Shown here: positions 35,515-46,175 of the stretch, piece by piece
Layout of the letters: each line of letters begins with the position of its first letter
Position numbering within the stretch: position 1 is the stretch's first letter
NCBI GenBank assembly: GCA_029706075.1
Contig: JAINUG010000175.1
Coordinates: 981,458 to 1,045,457, forward strand
From: Aldrovandia affinis
Taxonomy: Eukaryota; Chordata; Actinopteri; Notacanthiformes; Halosauridae
Direction of reading: 5' to 3'
DNA length: 64,000 nucleotides
Program-made: the position numbers and the translations under genes
Notes under the pieces: generated by a model
Told to the model about the DNA's origin: nothing
Database searches by the model: none
What the model saw: the letters and a program-made list of their open reading frames with translations, nothing else

Positions 35515-36260
35515 GGTTCTGTGTGTCTCAGTAGGTAGAGCATGGTTCTGTGTGGATAAATAGGTAGTGCATGGTTCTGTGTGGCTCAGTATGTAGAGTG
35601 TGGTTCTGTGTGGCCCAGTAGGTAGAGCATAGTTCTGTGTGGCTGAGTAGGTAGAACATGATTCTGTGTGTCTCAGTAGGTAGAGCATGGTTCTGTGTGG
35701 CTCAGTAGGTAGAGCGTGGTTCTGTGTGGATAAATAGGTAGTGCATGGTTCTGTGTGGCTCAGTAGGTAGAGTGTGGTTCTGTGTGGCTCAGTAGGTAGA
35801 ACATGATTCTGTGTGGCTCAGTAGGTAGAGCGTGGTTCTGTGTGGCTCAGAAGGTAGAGCGTGGTTCTGTGTGGCTCAGTAGGTAGAGCGTGGTTCTGTG
35901 TGGCTCTGTAGGTAGAGCGTGGTTCTGTGTGGCTCAGTAGGTAGAGCGTGGTTCTGTGTGGCTCTGTAGGTAGAGCATTGTTCTGTGTGGGTCAGTAGGT
36001 AGAGTGTGGTTCTGTGTGGGTCAGTAGGTAGAGTGTGGTTCTGTGTGGGTCAGTAGGTAGAGTGTGGTTCTGTGTGGCCCAGTAGGTAGAGCATGGTTCT
36101 GTGTGGCTCAGTAGGTAGAGCATGGTTCTGTGTGTCTCAGTAGGTAGAGCATGGTTCTGGATTCTTCATAGTGGTTCTGTGTGGCTCAGTCGGTAGAGCA
36201 TGGTCCTGTGTGGTTCTGTGTGGCTCAGTCAGTAGAGCATGGTTCTGTGTGGTTCAAAGT
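35515..36260 (+). repeat. 29-bp tandem array derived from a SINE head (box A repeated)
   Basis: Twenty-two consecutive 29-bp units begin at 35515. They are followed by two more full units (36173, 36212) interleaved with three shortened ones (20, 10 and 20 bp), and then by the intact SINE at 36261. The unit runs from GGTTCTGTGTGGCTCAG to GTAGGTAGAGC(A/G)T and is identical to the first 29 bases of that SINE. Most units keep the pol III box-A-like TGGCTCAGTAGG; none has box B. A rare variant (GGATAAATAGGTAGTGCAT) occurs in units 2 and 8, each followed by a GTGT-ending unit, which indicates block duplication of several units. Confidence 0.95.
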
Positions 36261-36419
36261 GGTTCTGTGTGGCTCAGTAGGTAGAGCATGGCACTGACAA
36301 TGCTTAGGTTGTGGGTTTGATTCCCATTGGGGCCACATATACTGAAAAATGTATGCATTCACTACTGTAATTTGGTTTGGATAAAAGCGTCTGCTAAATG
36401 GCATATGTTATGTTATGTT
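36261..36419 (+). mobile_element. tRNA-derived SINE (SINE1 family), full length
   Basis: It has box A TGGCTCAGTAGGTAGAG, box B GGGTTTGATTCCC, the CCACATATACTGAAAA junction, a short body with TGCATTCACTACTGTAA and the L2-type tail GGATAAAAGCGTCTGCTAAATG ending in TTATG repeats. It terminates the box-A array and is its evident source. Confidence 0.95.
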
Positions 36420-36663
36420 GCTGTCCTGAGTGGAGCGGGACCCCCCTCGACTCCCGTTTCCCAGAAATGACCATCCATTTGTCTCATGCCAGGACAGGCC
36501 CAGGCCATCTCCATCTTTTTAACCATTGATCTCGGAGGCTGGCTTAATTAAAACCACTGCGCACAGAGCTGCAGTCTAGGGGTTCCACGCAAGCCTCCTG
36601 CAGTTTAGGAAACTAAAACCTCATGAGCAAGGGAGGGAGGGAGAGTGACGTTGACTTGACTTT

Positions 36664-36695
<32 letters not shown>

Positions 36696-37442
36696 TTATT
36701 TATTTTGTCTTCTCATTATTATTGCTACAATTTTTGTTGTTTTTATGTTGATGCCTGTTCCTTTTCTTCTTTTTTTCTCCACCAAGCTTTGGCAATGCAA
36801 TTGTAGTTTTTCATGCTAAAACATACTGAATTGAATTGAACTGAGAGAGAGAGAAAAAAAGGGGGGAGTTAGAGAAAGAGGGAGAAGGGGAGCAGCAGCT
36901 TGTGTAAATACAGAGGGCAGGGAGGGTAGGAGAGTAGAGGAGAGGAGAGAGTAGAGGAGAGAGGAAAAGAGAGAAGAGAAGAGAGGAGCGAGAGGAGAGA
37001 GAGAAGAGGTGATTACAGAAGGTGATTTCAGCTGAGGAACTCACCCTGTATTTACATTGAGGTGGTGTGAGTATGGACGAACAGCCAAAGTCATGTATGT
37101 TGAATGGTGAGACGGTGCCTTCCTCAGAATTCTTTGGGCAAAAACTGAAAGAGGTGCAAACCTCAAGGTCAATGTGATTCACACATTTCGAGCGACCGTA
37201 TGAAAGGAGGAGGCCTTTCTGTTCAAGATGGAAGAGCTGCTCCTGGACTTCCTAGGGCCTCATTAATCAACACCATCCTATCCTGTGCACGTAGAGCGAT
37301 ATGTGAGCAATCTATTAAAAATAGGCTGAGAGAACGGTCTTCCGCTGCACATGACTCCAAAATAAACCGCATTGCACAGAATTTGAATCACATGGCTTGT
37401 ATCTTGATTTGGCCCCTGAATTGCAAAGCGATCCCATCTGGT
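36420..37442. other. No gene recognised; two GA-rich polypurine tracts
   Basis: A GA run lies at about 36662-36694. An almost pure purine tract of mixed G and A runs from about 36840 to 37010, interrupted by about 20 mixed bases near 36895. The opposite strand gives an S/L/F-rich open frame that is only the CT complement. Confidence 0.7.
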
Positions 37443-37573
37443 GGTTCTGTGTGGCTCAGTAGGTAGAGCATGGCGTTGGCAACGCTTAGGTTGTGGGTTC
37501 GATTCCCATTGGGACCACATATACTGAAAACTGTATGCATTCACTACTGTAAGTCGCTTTGGATAAAATATAT
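37443..37573 (+). mobile_element. tRNA-derived SINE (SINE1 family), tail-truncated
   Basis: The head matches that at 36261. Box B is the canonical GGGTTCGATTCCC, followed by CCACATATACTGAAAA and GTAAGTCGCTTTGGATAAAA. The tail stops before GCGTCTGCTAAATG. Confidence 0.95.
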
Positions 37574-37675
37574 TATTCCCACCCCTGAGTTCACCCAAGA
37601 CTAATGAATTCCAGAAACAACATTCTGAATTCATTTCCTCATTGTGTCCATTGCACTGAAAGCGGACACAGAGGC

Positions 37676-37815
37676 TGTGATAACAGGGCAGTGAGCCGCA
37701 TCGGGAAGGACGGAGATAACAGGGCAGTGAGCCCCATCGGAGAAAGGAGATAACAGGGCAGTGATCCCCATCAGGAGAAAGGAGGTAACAGGGCAGTGAG
37801 CCCCATCGGGAGAGA
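37676..37815 (+). repeat. Short tandem repeat, about four units of 35-38 bp
   Basis: The phrase GATAACAGGGCAGTGAGCCC (or GGTAACAGGGCAGTG) and then CATCGG recurs at about 37678, 37714, 37747 and 37784 with small indels. Confidence 0.9.
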
Positions 37816-38638
37816 CTGAGATCTGCTAAAGTGTCACTCTGCATGTGCCTATGGTTCTGTGGGCGTGTGTGTTTCACATGGCCAATGGCTGGATGGATTG
37901 AGGTCAGCTGACCCTGGCTCCAAAGCCAGAAATCTCTGTGCATGAGCCAGTTTCTGACTGAGACAGTTAATTTCCCATCATGCATTATTGCGAGTTGGCA
38001 GAGATGGAAAAGTCCTGCCTGCAGCCAGTTGCGCTGTTGCTAGGCATGGTTTGGCAATGCTACATGTCTTTTGGCGTTGTTACAAAGACAGCAGTTGAAA
38101 ATATTTAATTTTAAAATCATAAACTGAGGAGATGTCATCAAGATAACTTTTTTCTCCAGCAGTCTGTTTTCACAAATCTGTTTCTGCAATATAAAACATG
38201 ACAGTAGAGGGTATCAAATGTTGATGTCTCTTTGGTAAATACTGATATTAAAAGCAGCAAAAACACAGTCTCAGTTGTCAATTGTCATCAATTTCCAATC
38301 TTGTTTTTCTTTGTGATTTTGGAAACATGATTCCTAGCACTGCTTTAGGTAGGATGAAAGAGAGTTTAAAAATGAGGGTTTATGAAGTATGTTTATAAAA
38401 ATGTACTCTGCAGAATGTCTAATAATCCTTTGTCTGTTTGTTCAACTGGGCAGCAAGCTTTCATAAAATGTCATTACTTTTATAGGTTGGGATTTTTTTA
38501 ACCTTTATTTTGGCAACTTTGATTGAGAGGACTATCGGGTGCAGCCCTGATCTGTGACAATTTCAAGAGTCATAATGCACCACCACAGATCCTGTAAACC
38601 AACCAGATACTGTGTTCCTTCCATCTCCTCTGCTTCTT
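37816..38638. other. No feature recognised
   Basis: Unique AT-rich DNA. Confidence 0.5.
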
Positions 38639-39012
38639 TTATTTTTTTATATAATTGTATTTTTCAGATTTTACCCTGTTTTCTCTCAATTTGGTAGCCA
38701 ATTACCCATGTGCTTAGTTCAATCTGCCTTCCCTTATAGTTCGCTGCTGTAGTCCTGTGACCGGCAGTGACAAGGGCGTAGCGCTGCCTCCACCGAGACC
38801 ATACTCGTCGTGCCGTTGACTGTAATTCCAGTACCCCAGAACCACTCCTATGTGCAGCGAACTGTGTGTGTCGGCTTCCCTCCCCCCTTCCTGGGGCGGA
38901 CAGCCAATCGCCACCCCTGGTGGCACTCCCGGCCAGAGCCGACTCTGGCGAGACGGGGAATTGAACAGTGTCAAACGTTGTAACCACTGGACCACGCTGG
39001 AGGCCCAATCCT
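38639..39012 (-). mobile_element. tRNA-derived SINE (SINE3 family), full-length type
   Basis: On the minus strand the head reads GCGTGGTCCAGTGGTTACAA (box A), then a box-B-like TTCAATTCCCCG, then the central block GGCTCTGGCCGGGAGTGCCA, then a longer body than at 25587, and the end GGGTAAAATCTGAAAA. CTCTGCTTCTT occurs just outside both ends (38628-38638 and 39013-39023), an 11-bp or slightly longer target duplication. Confidence 0.85.
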
Positions 39013-39023
39013 CTCTGCTTCTT

Positions 39024-41851
39024 AACTACAGGAGGTTCTGGTTGGCAACAGGAGTTTTCACTGCTGTATTACAGTACAGAATGTGCATTGCCACAGCATT
39101 GTCCTTGATGGATTACTTTTCAGAGGATGTATCTAATCAGAATGTTTTGGCTTCAACGGTAGATACAGAGCTGATTATCTAGTACGTCTATTGCATCTGT
39201 GGCTCCACTCAGGTTCCTTGGCCCTGCATCTCTGTGCCAGTCGGGCGTAAGACCTGGAGCTGTCTGAGGGACCTGCTGCTGGCCTCTCTCTAGCGCCCCC
39301 TGTCAGACGTCACTTTATTAACACACCCAACATTCTTTATTTACTCTGGAGGGCATAGGGGGTAATAATTCAGGAAGAAGCGCAGTGCTGCACTGATGCG
39401 TCACTTATGGACAGATTTACTGTCCAGGAGAAACACGGACCTGCACTTACCAGGGTAGACCATCCTTCATACTCCCACGCACCGTGAAACCAGCGCATTT
39501 TCACTCACTGCATAAATTCTGCGCTGTCATAAGCCGCACGCACAAGCGGCTCCTTGCGCTAACAAGCGCGATGTAAACATTCACCGCTGGAGAAACAAGG
39601 AGAGCGCAGTGTTCCTTTTTGAGGCATTGTCAAATTGAATATTTTTAAACCAGTGCTTGGCATGAAGACTTTTTGAGGACTTTACTGAGTTGATGGACAC
39701 ATCTTGTTGTTTTCTGCTGTGGCGATGACCATTACGTTTAAAAGGAATGAATCTGAATACACTTGCGTTAATTTGAGCAGCAAACGGTCATTTTCATCCA
39801 TCCTCACTTCAGAGTCTGACATGCCAGATATCCCAGAACCTCTGTAAACTCTTTCCCCTGTCCCTGCGGTGTGTCACACACTCAACTTGACTGTTTTAGC
39901 CCATGATGGAATCTACAGTGGCCAAGCAAATGTGGTCATTTTACTCACTGCTAATGGTGTCAAATATTTAAAAAGCCATTGGGCAGCTGAAAAGTGTGGA
40001 TTGTGTCCCCATTTTTAATGGACACGTGGAAATCCTTAGGCCTGTAATAGAATGCAGGGAAGCAGAGACAATTTCAGGGTAAATGAAAATATAGTTTTTT
40101 TTACAAAAAGTTGCTTATCAATATTAAATCTAATAGACCCCTAGATGCTAATATAGACAATCACTGGTGCATTTGAGAATTAAAATTGAGAGCCCAGTCT
40201 TGAGCTGTGGTGAACAGGAGTAAATTGTGGAACAGCTGATATGACAAAACACAAACACCCAGATTGAATCCAGCATTAGTCCTGCACCTTTGAATAATAA
40301 ATGTAAGTATTATGTTTTCCCTAGCTTGCAAGCGCTATTTTGCATTAATTTCAGCGACTACTGACCTCAACATGTTAGCTTAAATAAGTGACTCAAACTT
40401 ATGTCTTAAATATGTCTCGTGATTCTTCCTTAAACAACCCGGGCTCCTCTTCAATATTGTACAGGCAACAGTTAACAATTCCATCACATGCGAAACACAC
40501 TCCAGCAAGTGTCTTATAGTCTCCAGATTAGGGGCCAGCTTGTGCGATCCCGACAGCAGAAAGTTTTTGGTCTGGAAGCCATGCGTGTTATGATTATTCA
40601 AACAGTATTATAAATATATGGAGTTTTTTCATGGGCCCAAACATGAATACCATTACAGGGATCACCAGCACTGCATTTATTATTTGACAGTTAATTGTTA
40701 TTTTTACCGCAAAAGGGAATGATTAAGATGTCATTTTGGATATTATTGTATTTTAAACCTGACCTAAATACAAATCACGAAGTTGGAAAAAGTAAAAATG
40801 AAAGCATCTTTTCCTGCCTGAATAATTGAATAACATTGATTGAATTGAATAACACTGAATAATTGCAGTGCTGTGATAATTTGTCGAATGATTCGACAAC
40901 CTCTAAGTTCAAGTATGTCATTTAATTAACCAAAAGCAGGCGTAACCTAGAGAGATGGAGCTCTTATATTAACATGAACATTATTGCTTCTAAATTTGCA
41001 TTGCAGATATATGCAATTTAATACTAGTTTACATGTATCATTACAAAATAAATTTGCAACAGTCACAATTGTCAAACTTTACTTCACACAATAAAACAAA
41101 CTCAACCAGTTACAAGGTTAAAAGCAAGCATCAGATGAATGAAGTGTTTCTACACGTGTGCAAGATGCTTCTGTAGACGTTATTTAACATGTAACTTAAA
41201 CAGGGTGAGTGAGTAGGTAGTGAGCTAGCAATGACCTGAACATGTGCTTTCATGTGACAGACACACACTTTGTCGCTCGCCCAGAAGTGATTTACTCAAA
41301 CGAGCAGGCTGTAGGAAGCAGATTAATCATTGCAAGCATGTACAGCGAATGCAATATCTATTGAGTAAGTATCAGTTATGACACAAGTCTTCGGATATGT
41401 TGAGTGCCATGGAGTCATAATCAGCGCTGTTTACCATGGGCGACCCCCTGTGGCCCCTCATAACCCTCTCCATTGGTCACTACAGTCCCCGTCCTCTGCT
41501 TATGGCACTCATTCACCCCCAGCTGTAGATGTGCCATGCCAGCTTTCACACAGCCATAAACAGACGCAACTCTTTCTGTTCTTCACTGCCTCACTGCTAA
41601 AATGTGTTCAGAAAAATCAGCTCAGCAGTAAAATTGAGTCAGTTGCTGTGGTGGTTGCTAAAGAATGTGCGGAATTCCAGAGTTACGAAGATTCTACTGC
41701 ACCAAAAACAATGAGATGGCTGTGGCCTCATTAGGTTTGCTAGGGCTCGTCTCTTCACTCGTATAGCCAAGGTTAAACCAAGGCAATCATCACAGAAATA
41801 AATTAAACATAATTTAGCATAATACATTTTAATGAAATATATATATATATC
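39024..41851. other. No gene recognised (about 2.8 kb)
   Basis: Unique DNA. The part around 39280-39620 is richer in CpG but has no supportable exon. A TA run at about 41840 precedes the LINE fragment. Confidence 0.5.
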
Positions 41852-42165
41852 AAATCAAATCAAATCAAATGTATTTGTATAGCACTTTTCACAAATGCAT
41901 TGTCACAAAACGCTTAACAAAAGGGAACCCAGACTTAGACCCCCAAAAGCAAGCCTAAAGGCAACAGTGGCAAGAAAAAACTCTCTTGATAGGGAGAAAC
42001 CTTGGAAGGAACCAGACTAAAAGGGGGGGAGCCCATCCTCTTCTGACTGGCACAGGGTGTGTCCTAAAAAGACTGTATCATAGTCAGTCCAAAGGTGACT
42101 CAGGGCTGGCTGACTTTGCGCCTCGCAGTTAGGTAGTCATTTTTTTAAATTTCTGAACAGGACAG
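41852..42165 (-). mobile_element. L2-like LINE 3' UTR fragment (family B)
   Basis: It opens on the plus strand with four CAAAT units, the reverse of an (ATTTG)n tail. It then matches, reverse-complemented, the 3' UTR of the plus-strand LINE ending at 46990. Shared blocks include GCATTGTCACAAAACGCTTA, GGAGAAACCTTGGAAGG and GAGCCCATCCTCTTCTG. Only the 3' terminal 310 bp is present. Confidence 0.9.
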
Positions 42166-42660
42166 AAATTTGACTTCTTAAATAAAAGAGTTTTATTCAA
42201 ACAAAGCTATAAGTAGCATAAATAGGCAAGGACAGTGCTACTCAGAAGAGAGTAATCTTTTAAAAACAATAAAAAGTGGATTAAGAGTGCCCTCTTGTGG
42301 CAGATGGAGAACATATATTTTTCAGAAGTGTCCACACCAAATGTATTTTTAAGAGATATCACATTAATACAACTGATTAAACAGTATAGTATAATAATAG
42401 AGATTTTGTAAGATGAATATACATGCTGGAATTGTCCACAATAGTAATGCTCTATGTGGCTGGCTGGTACAGTGGAGAAGCTGTTAGTGAATTGCAGTCA
42501 TATTGAGGCAGCAGCAGACCAGACAAAGGTTGGGTGGAACATTACTCTTGTCCCCGAAGAACAAAAAGCTTTCTCCTCTGTAAAAATCCAGCTGTATAAA
42601 GGGATAACATGCCAAACATCAGCTCTATAAACCTCCCTGGGTAAGGCATAGCTCAACACA
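42166..42660. other. No feature recognised
   Basis: Unique AT-rich DNA between two oppositely oriented LINE copies. Confidence 0.5.
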
Positions 42661-42930
42661 ATAATAATATGGTATTCCACAAGGCTCAGTGCTGGGACCA
42701 TTACTGTTCTCAATATACTTGCTACCACTGGGTAATATTATTCGTAAACATGGTGTGAATTTACATTGCTATGCAGATGATACACAGCTGTATATCAATG
42801 AAACCAGGTGAAATACTTCAACTCACTCAGTTAGAGGCTTGTATCTCTGATATAAAGAATTGGATGACAGTAAACTTCCTGCTTTTTAATTCAGATAAAA
42901 CAGAGATGATGGTCTTGGGCCCCAAAAAAT
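42661..42930 (+). pseudogene. L2-like LINE (family B) reverse transcriptase, 5' segment
   Basis: It begins 5'-truncated at [14 protein letters not shown], continues LLPLGN and [11 protein letters not shown] with the intact YADD box, then after a frameshift reaches the FNSDKTE-like region and the conserved VLGPKKL. There it is cut by the CR1 insertion. The same element resumes at 45581. Confidence 0.9.
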
Positions 42931-43138
42931 TAAGAACTTAAGAACGGGCCATTCGGCTGATCTAGGCTCGTCATGTCCTAATTTAAAGAGTATATAGTAC
43001 TGCACCTAGCCTGGACTTGAATAGCCCAAGTGTTTCTACCTTTACTACCTGACCTGGCAAGCTGTTCCAGGCATTGACAACTCTCTGTGTAAAGAAAAAC
43101 TTCCTAATATCTGTGGCCTCTTGTTCTGCTGACCCCAC

Positions 43139-43672
43139 TTATCTTAAAAAAAAACGTTTTGCTATGTGTCCCAGCATCCTGTTTGCTTTTTTCACTGCTG
43201 TCGCACATTGCTTTGATGGAGATAGGCTTTGATCAACTACAATTCCTAAGTCTTTTTCAAATTGAACACCTACTAACTTTTCTCCTCCCATAAAATACTC
43301 CTGTCTAATGTTTTTATTTCCCACATGCATAACTTTACATTTAGCAATATTGAATGTCATCTGTCATGTATCTGCCCATTCTTGGATTTTGTTTAAATCA
43401 TCTTGAATTACTTTAGTCGATTCCAAACTGTTTGCCAAACCCCCAAGTTTAGCATAATCTGCAAATTTAACTATTTTGCTACTAACATCCATATCAAGAT
43501 CATTTATGCAAATAAGGAAGTGCAGAAGTCCCAGCACCGATCCCTGCGGGACACCACTGCCCACAGCACCGAGGTCAGATACGGCCCCACCTACTGTTAC
43601 TCTTTGTATCCGCCCTTGCAGCCAATTATGAACCCACTCTGAAACTACTCCTGCAATTCCTACTGAATTCAT
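43139..43672 (-). pseudogene. CR1 LINE reverse transcriptase fragment
   Basis: The sense strand shows WVHNWLQGRIQRV, GSGVPQGSVLG, INDLD, and then the catalytic box as FADY in place of FADD, so the second catalytic aspartate is lost. After DDLNKIQEWADT one in-frame TGA interrupts, and the frame resumes QMTFNIAKCKVMHVG and ends in the AVKKANRMLGHIAKRF thumb motif. Two independent lesions make it inactive. Confidence 0.9.
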
Positions 43673-43808
43673 TGTAGCAATAAGCCTCTCATGTGGTACC
43701 TTGTCACCTTGTGGTATTTTGCTTTCTGAAAATCCAAATATATAATATCATAAGCCTGGTTCAGGTCAACACACTTTGTAGCCTCTTCAAAAAAGTCCAG
43801 GAGGTTTG

Positions 43809-44490
43809 TTAGGCATGGCCTCCCTTTGAGAAAACCATGAAGTTCTTTGAGTACTCTGGGATATATGCCATCAGGGCCTGCTGCCTTATTTGTCTTAGGT
43901 TTTTGTAGTTTTTGTAGTACTTTGTCCCTTCGTCCCTTATCTCAAAGTCCTCCAAAACATTCTGTATCTTGGCTATACATTTAGGCATATTTATAACCTC
44001 TTCTCTAGTAAAGCTCTCAACAAAGGAACTGTTTAGTGTGTTAACAATATCCTTATTATTATAAACCAAAGTTCCTTCCTTATTCTTAATGCACTTAACC
44101 TCATCCTTAACTTTCCTTTTTCTACTACAATATTGAAAAAACCTCTTAGGATTACTTTTAGCATTTGGGGAATTTTTTTATTTCAAACCACCTTTTAGCT
44201 GATCTTATTTCCTTTTTAGCCTTAGCCCACATATTACAATAATCTAACTTGTTTCTCTCTGAGTTATCCTTTTTATATACTCTGTACAGTCGCTTCTTTT
44301 GCCTCAAAATCTCCCGTAAAGATTTAGTCATCCACTGCGGAGACAGTTTTCTCATCCTATTTTTCCTTACTTTTGGGATGAATTTACACTGTACATCTAC
44401 AATAACCCTTTTAAATATAGTCAATTTTTCATTCACAGTTCTGCAATCTAGAAGTTTCACCCAATCTCTATTACTTAAATTCTCTCTCAT
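43809..44490 (-). pseudogene. CR1 LINE endonuclease-RT linker region
   Basis: Frames here contain NRDWVKLLDCRTVNEKLTIF, then a basic stretch with KLSPQWMTKSL and RQKKRLYRVYKKD, and after a shift NKDIVNTLNSSFVESFT. This is the conserved inter-domain sequence of CR1 ORF2, where the host copy would bind RNA or template. Frameshifted and partly deleted. Confidence 0.8.
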
Positions 44491-44668
44491 TTTATTAAAG
44501 TTAGCTCGTCTGAAATAAAAAATTAGTTAGAGGAGGCTGTCTTAACTTGACAAAAAATATCAAAAATAACTGTACTGTGGTCACTTGCCTGTAGTGGTTC
44601 TCCTACCTCTGTGCTGCAAATTCTATCAGGATTGTTACACAAAACCAGATCCAGTATTGATTTCCCTC

Positions 44669-45100
44669 TCATAGGCTGAGTAACAGACTGTACCAAAAAA
44701 ACTCCTCTTCACATTTACCCTGACCTGTCACTACCTCCCAATTAATAGAGTTGCCCATTATTATCGTCTCTCCTTCAGCACAGGTTTGTTTTATGTTACC
44801 AAAGAGCATAGTATTTATGTTACTGTCTGAAGCTGGAGGTCTATAGCATACTCCTATATTAAGGCCCTTCTCATGATCTCCCAGTAATCTAATCCAGATG
44901 TCCTCACAAGAAACGAATGAGTTAATACCTGGAATTTCTTGCACATTAAGATTGTCTTTCACATAAAGGGCCACTCCCCCTCCTCTTTTATTAGTTCTAT
45001 CATTCCTAAACAATTTGTACCCCTCTACATTGTATTCATCCCCATCCGCTGCACCAAGCCATGTTTCAGCCTCAACAATGTCATAACCCCCATTCAACAT
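44669..45100 (-). pseudogene. CR1 LINE AP-endonuclease fragment
   Basis: Residues 12-14 are ETW, the catalytic glutamate motif. GGGVALYV follows at about 40-47 and GVCYRPP at about 82-88. The usual GDFN motif is damaged to GNSINW, losing the catalytic aspartate. After that the frame drifts. Upstream, the start of the domain (LNARSIK) lies in a separate frame at about 45100-45140. Confidence 0.85.
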
Positions 45101-45308
45101 GACAGCCTTTTTTTATGCTTCTCGCATTTAAACACATAAACTTCAGAGCCTTACTCACACTTAGGTTGTCCTTCCCCTCCACACATAGCTGTGCCGAACC
45201 ACCTCTATTCACATTATGATCTAAAAAATCTTTATTAATTATATCCTCAGATTTATTATACTCCACCCTGGTATCTTCCATCAGGGCAGTCTGTACCTCC
45301 CTATCCAT
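45081..45308 (-). pseudogene. CR1 LINE segment joining esterase and endonuclease
   Basis: An acidic/polar stretch ends KALKFMCLNARSIKKG; the LNARS motif is the first strand of the APE endonuclease domain. It lies directly downstream of the esterase part in sense direction, as expected for a CR1 element. The frame then ends by a shift. Confidence 0.7.
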
Positions 45309-45349
45309 AATACTACTACTACTAATTTCCCTCCCTGCCCCCCCAGTCC

Positions 45350-45580
45350 CTAGTTTAAATATTCCTCCACTACCCTAAGCATACGCTGTCCCAATGCAGC
45401 TGTACCCCTCCGGTTGAAGTGTAGCCCATCCCACTTGTACAGGTCACCCCTGTTCCAAAAGGAGTCCCAGTGCCCCATAAACCTGTACCCCTCTTTCCTG
45501 CACCAGGTTCGTAGCCACGTGTTAAATCTCCATATCAAATTCTGCTTGCCTTTGCTAGCACGTGGTACTGGCAGAATTCC
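45350..45580 (-). pseudogene. CR1 LINE esterase (SGNH-type) domain, C-terminal part
   Basis: The frame reads SGILPVPRASKGKQNLI, then WCRKEGYRFMGHWDSFW, and ends with LYKWDGLHFNRRGTAALGQR. The DGLH stretch fits the D-x-x-H block that carries the last catalytic Asp and His in SGNH/GDSL hydrolases, a domain described in ORF1 of CR1-like retrotransposons. The N-terminal part with the nucleophilic serine is absent through 5' truncation. Confidence 0.75.
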
Positions 45581-46175
45581 AGAGAAGAACAAGTTGGATC
45601 TGCATTTAAATGCAGGTGATTGCCTGGTTGCATCAAGTCTGACGGTCAAGAACCTTAATTGCCAGCCATCTATTATTATTGATCAGGATCTTACATTTGA
45701 CACTCATATCAAAAACACTTCCAGAGTGTCTTTCATTTACCTAAGAAACATAGCTAAAATTAGGCACTTTCTGTCATTAGAGGATGCAAAAACCTTGATG
45801 CATGCTTTCGTCGCATCGAGGCTAGACTATTATAATGCTTTATTATCTGGCTGCTCTAGTAGCTCTCTTAAGAGTCTTCAACTAGTACAGAATACAGCGG
45901 CACGTATTTTGACTAAGAAGTATGAGCACATTACTCCTGTGTTAGCATCACTACATTGGCTTCCATTGTTAAATATTGGGCTGATTATAAAGTACTGCTG
46001 CCAACTTTTAAAGCAGTGCACAGACTTGCACCTATATATCTGACCGAAATTATTATCCCTTATAAGCCGACACGACTGCTTAGTTCACAAGAAGCCAGCC
46101 ATCTATTACTCCCTAGAATTTTGAAAAGCACAGCTGGTGGTAGAGCCTTCTCTTTTAGAGCTCCTCTGTTGTGAA
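45581..46175 (+). pseudogene. L2-like LINE (family B) RT C-terminal part
   Basis: Resumes the frame cut at 42930: NKLDLHLNAGDCLV, then IIIDQDLTFDTHIKN, LSLEDAKTLMHAFVASRLDY, YNALLSGC, LQLVQNTAARILT and ITPVLASLHWLP, the conserved thumb and C-terminal region. One frameshift near 45990 switches to the frame with KAVHRLAPIYLTEII and ends RAFSFRAPLL before a TGA. Confidence 0.9.

Larger units (their letters stand above)
42931..45580 (-). mobile_element. CR1-clade LINE, 5'-truncated, inserted in L2 LINE
   Basis: About 2.65 kb on the minus strand. Its 3' end carries the fish CR1 tail (GGCCATTCGG block and repeated TTAAGAAC on the plus strand). In sense order it holds the end of an esterase domain, a short linker, an APE endonuclease, a long linker and a reverse transcriptase, each with stops or frameshifts. 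Insertion lies between VLGPKKLR and NKLDL of the host L2 frame, with AAGAAC at both junctions, so any target duplication is only a few bases, as is usual for CR1. Confidence 0.9.

Noticed and set aside
35515-36290. A cluster of tRNA genes or a CRISPR-like array
   Set aside because: Units are directly abutting 29-bp copies with no unique spacers. Each covers only the box-A part of a tRNA-like head, with no acceptor or T arm.
36811-37182. Ser/Leu/Phe-rich 123-codon minus-strand frame
   Set aside because: It is the CT-rich complement of the polypurine tract.
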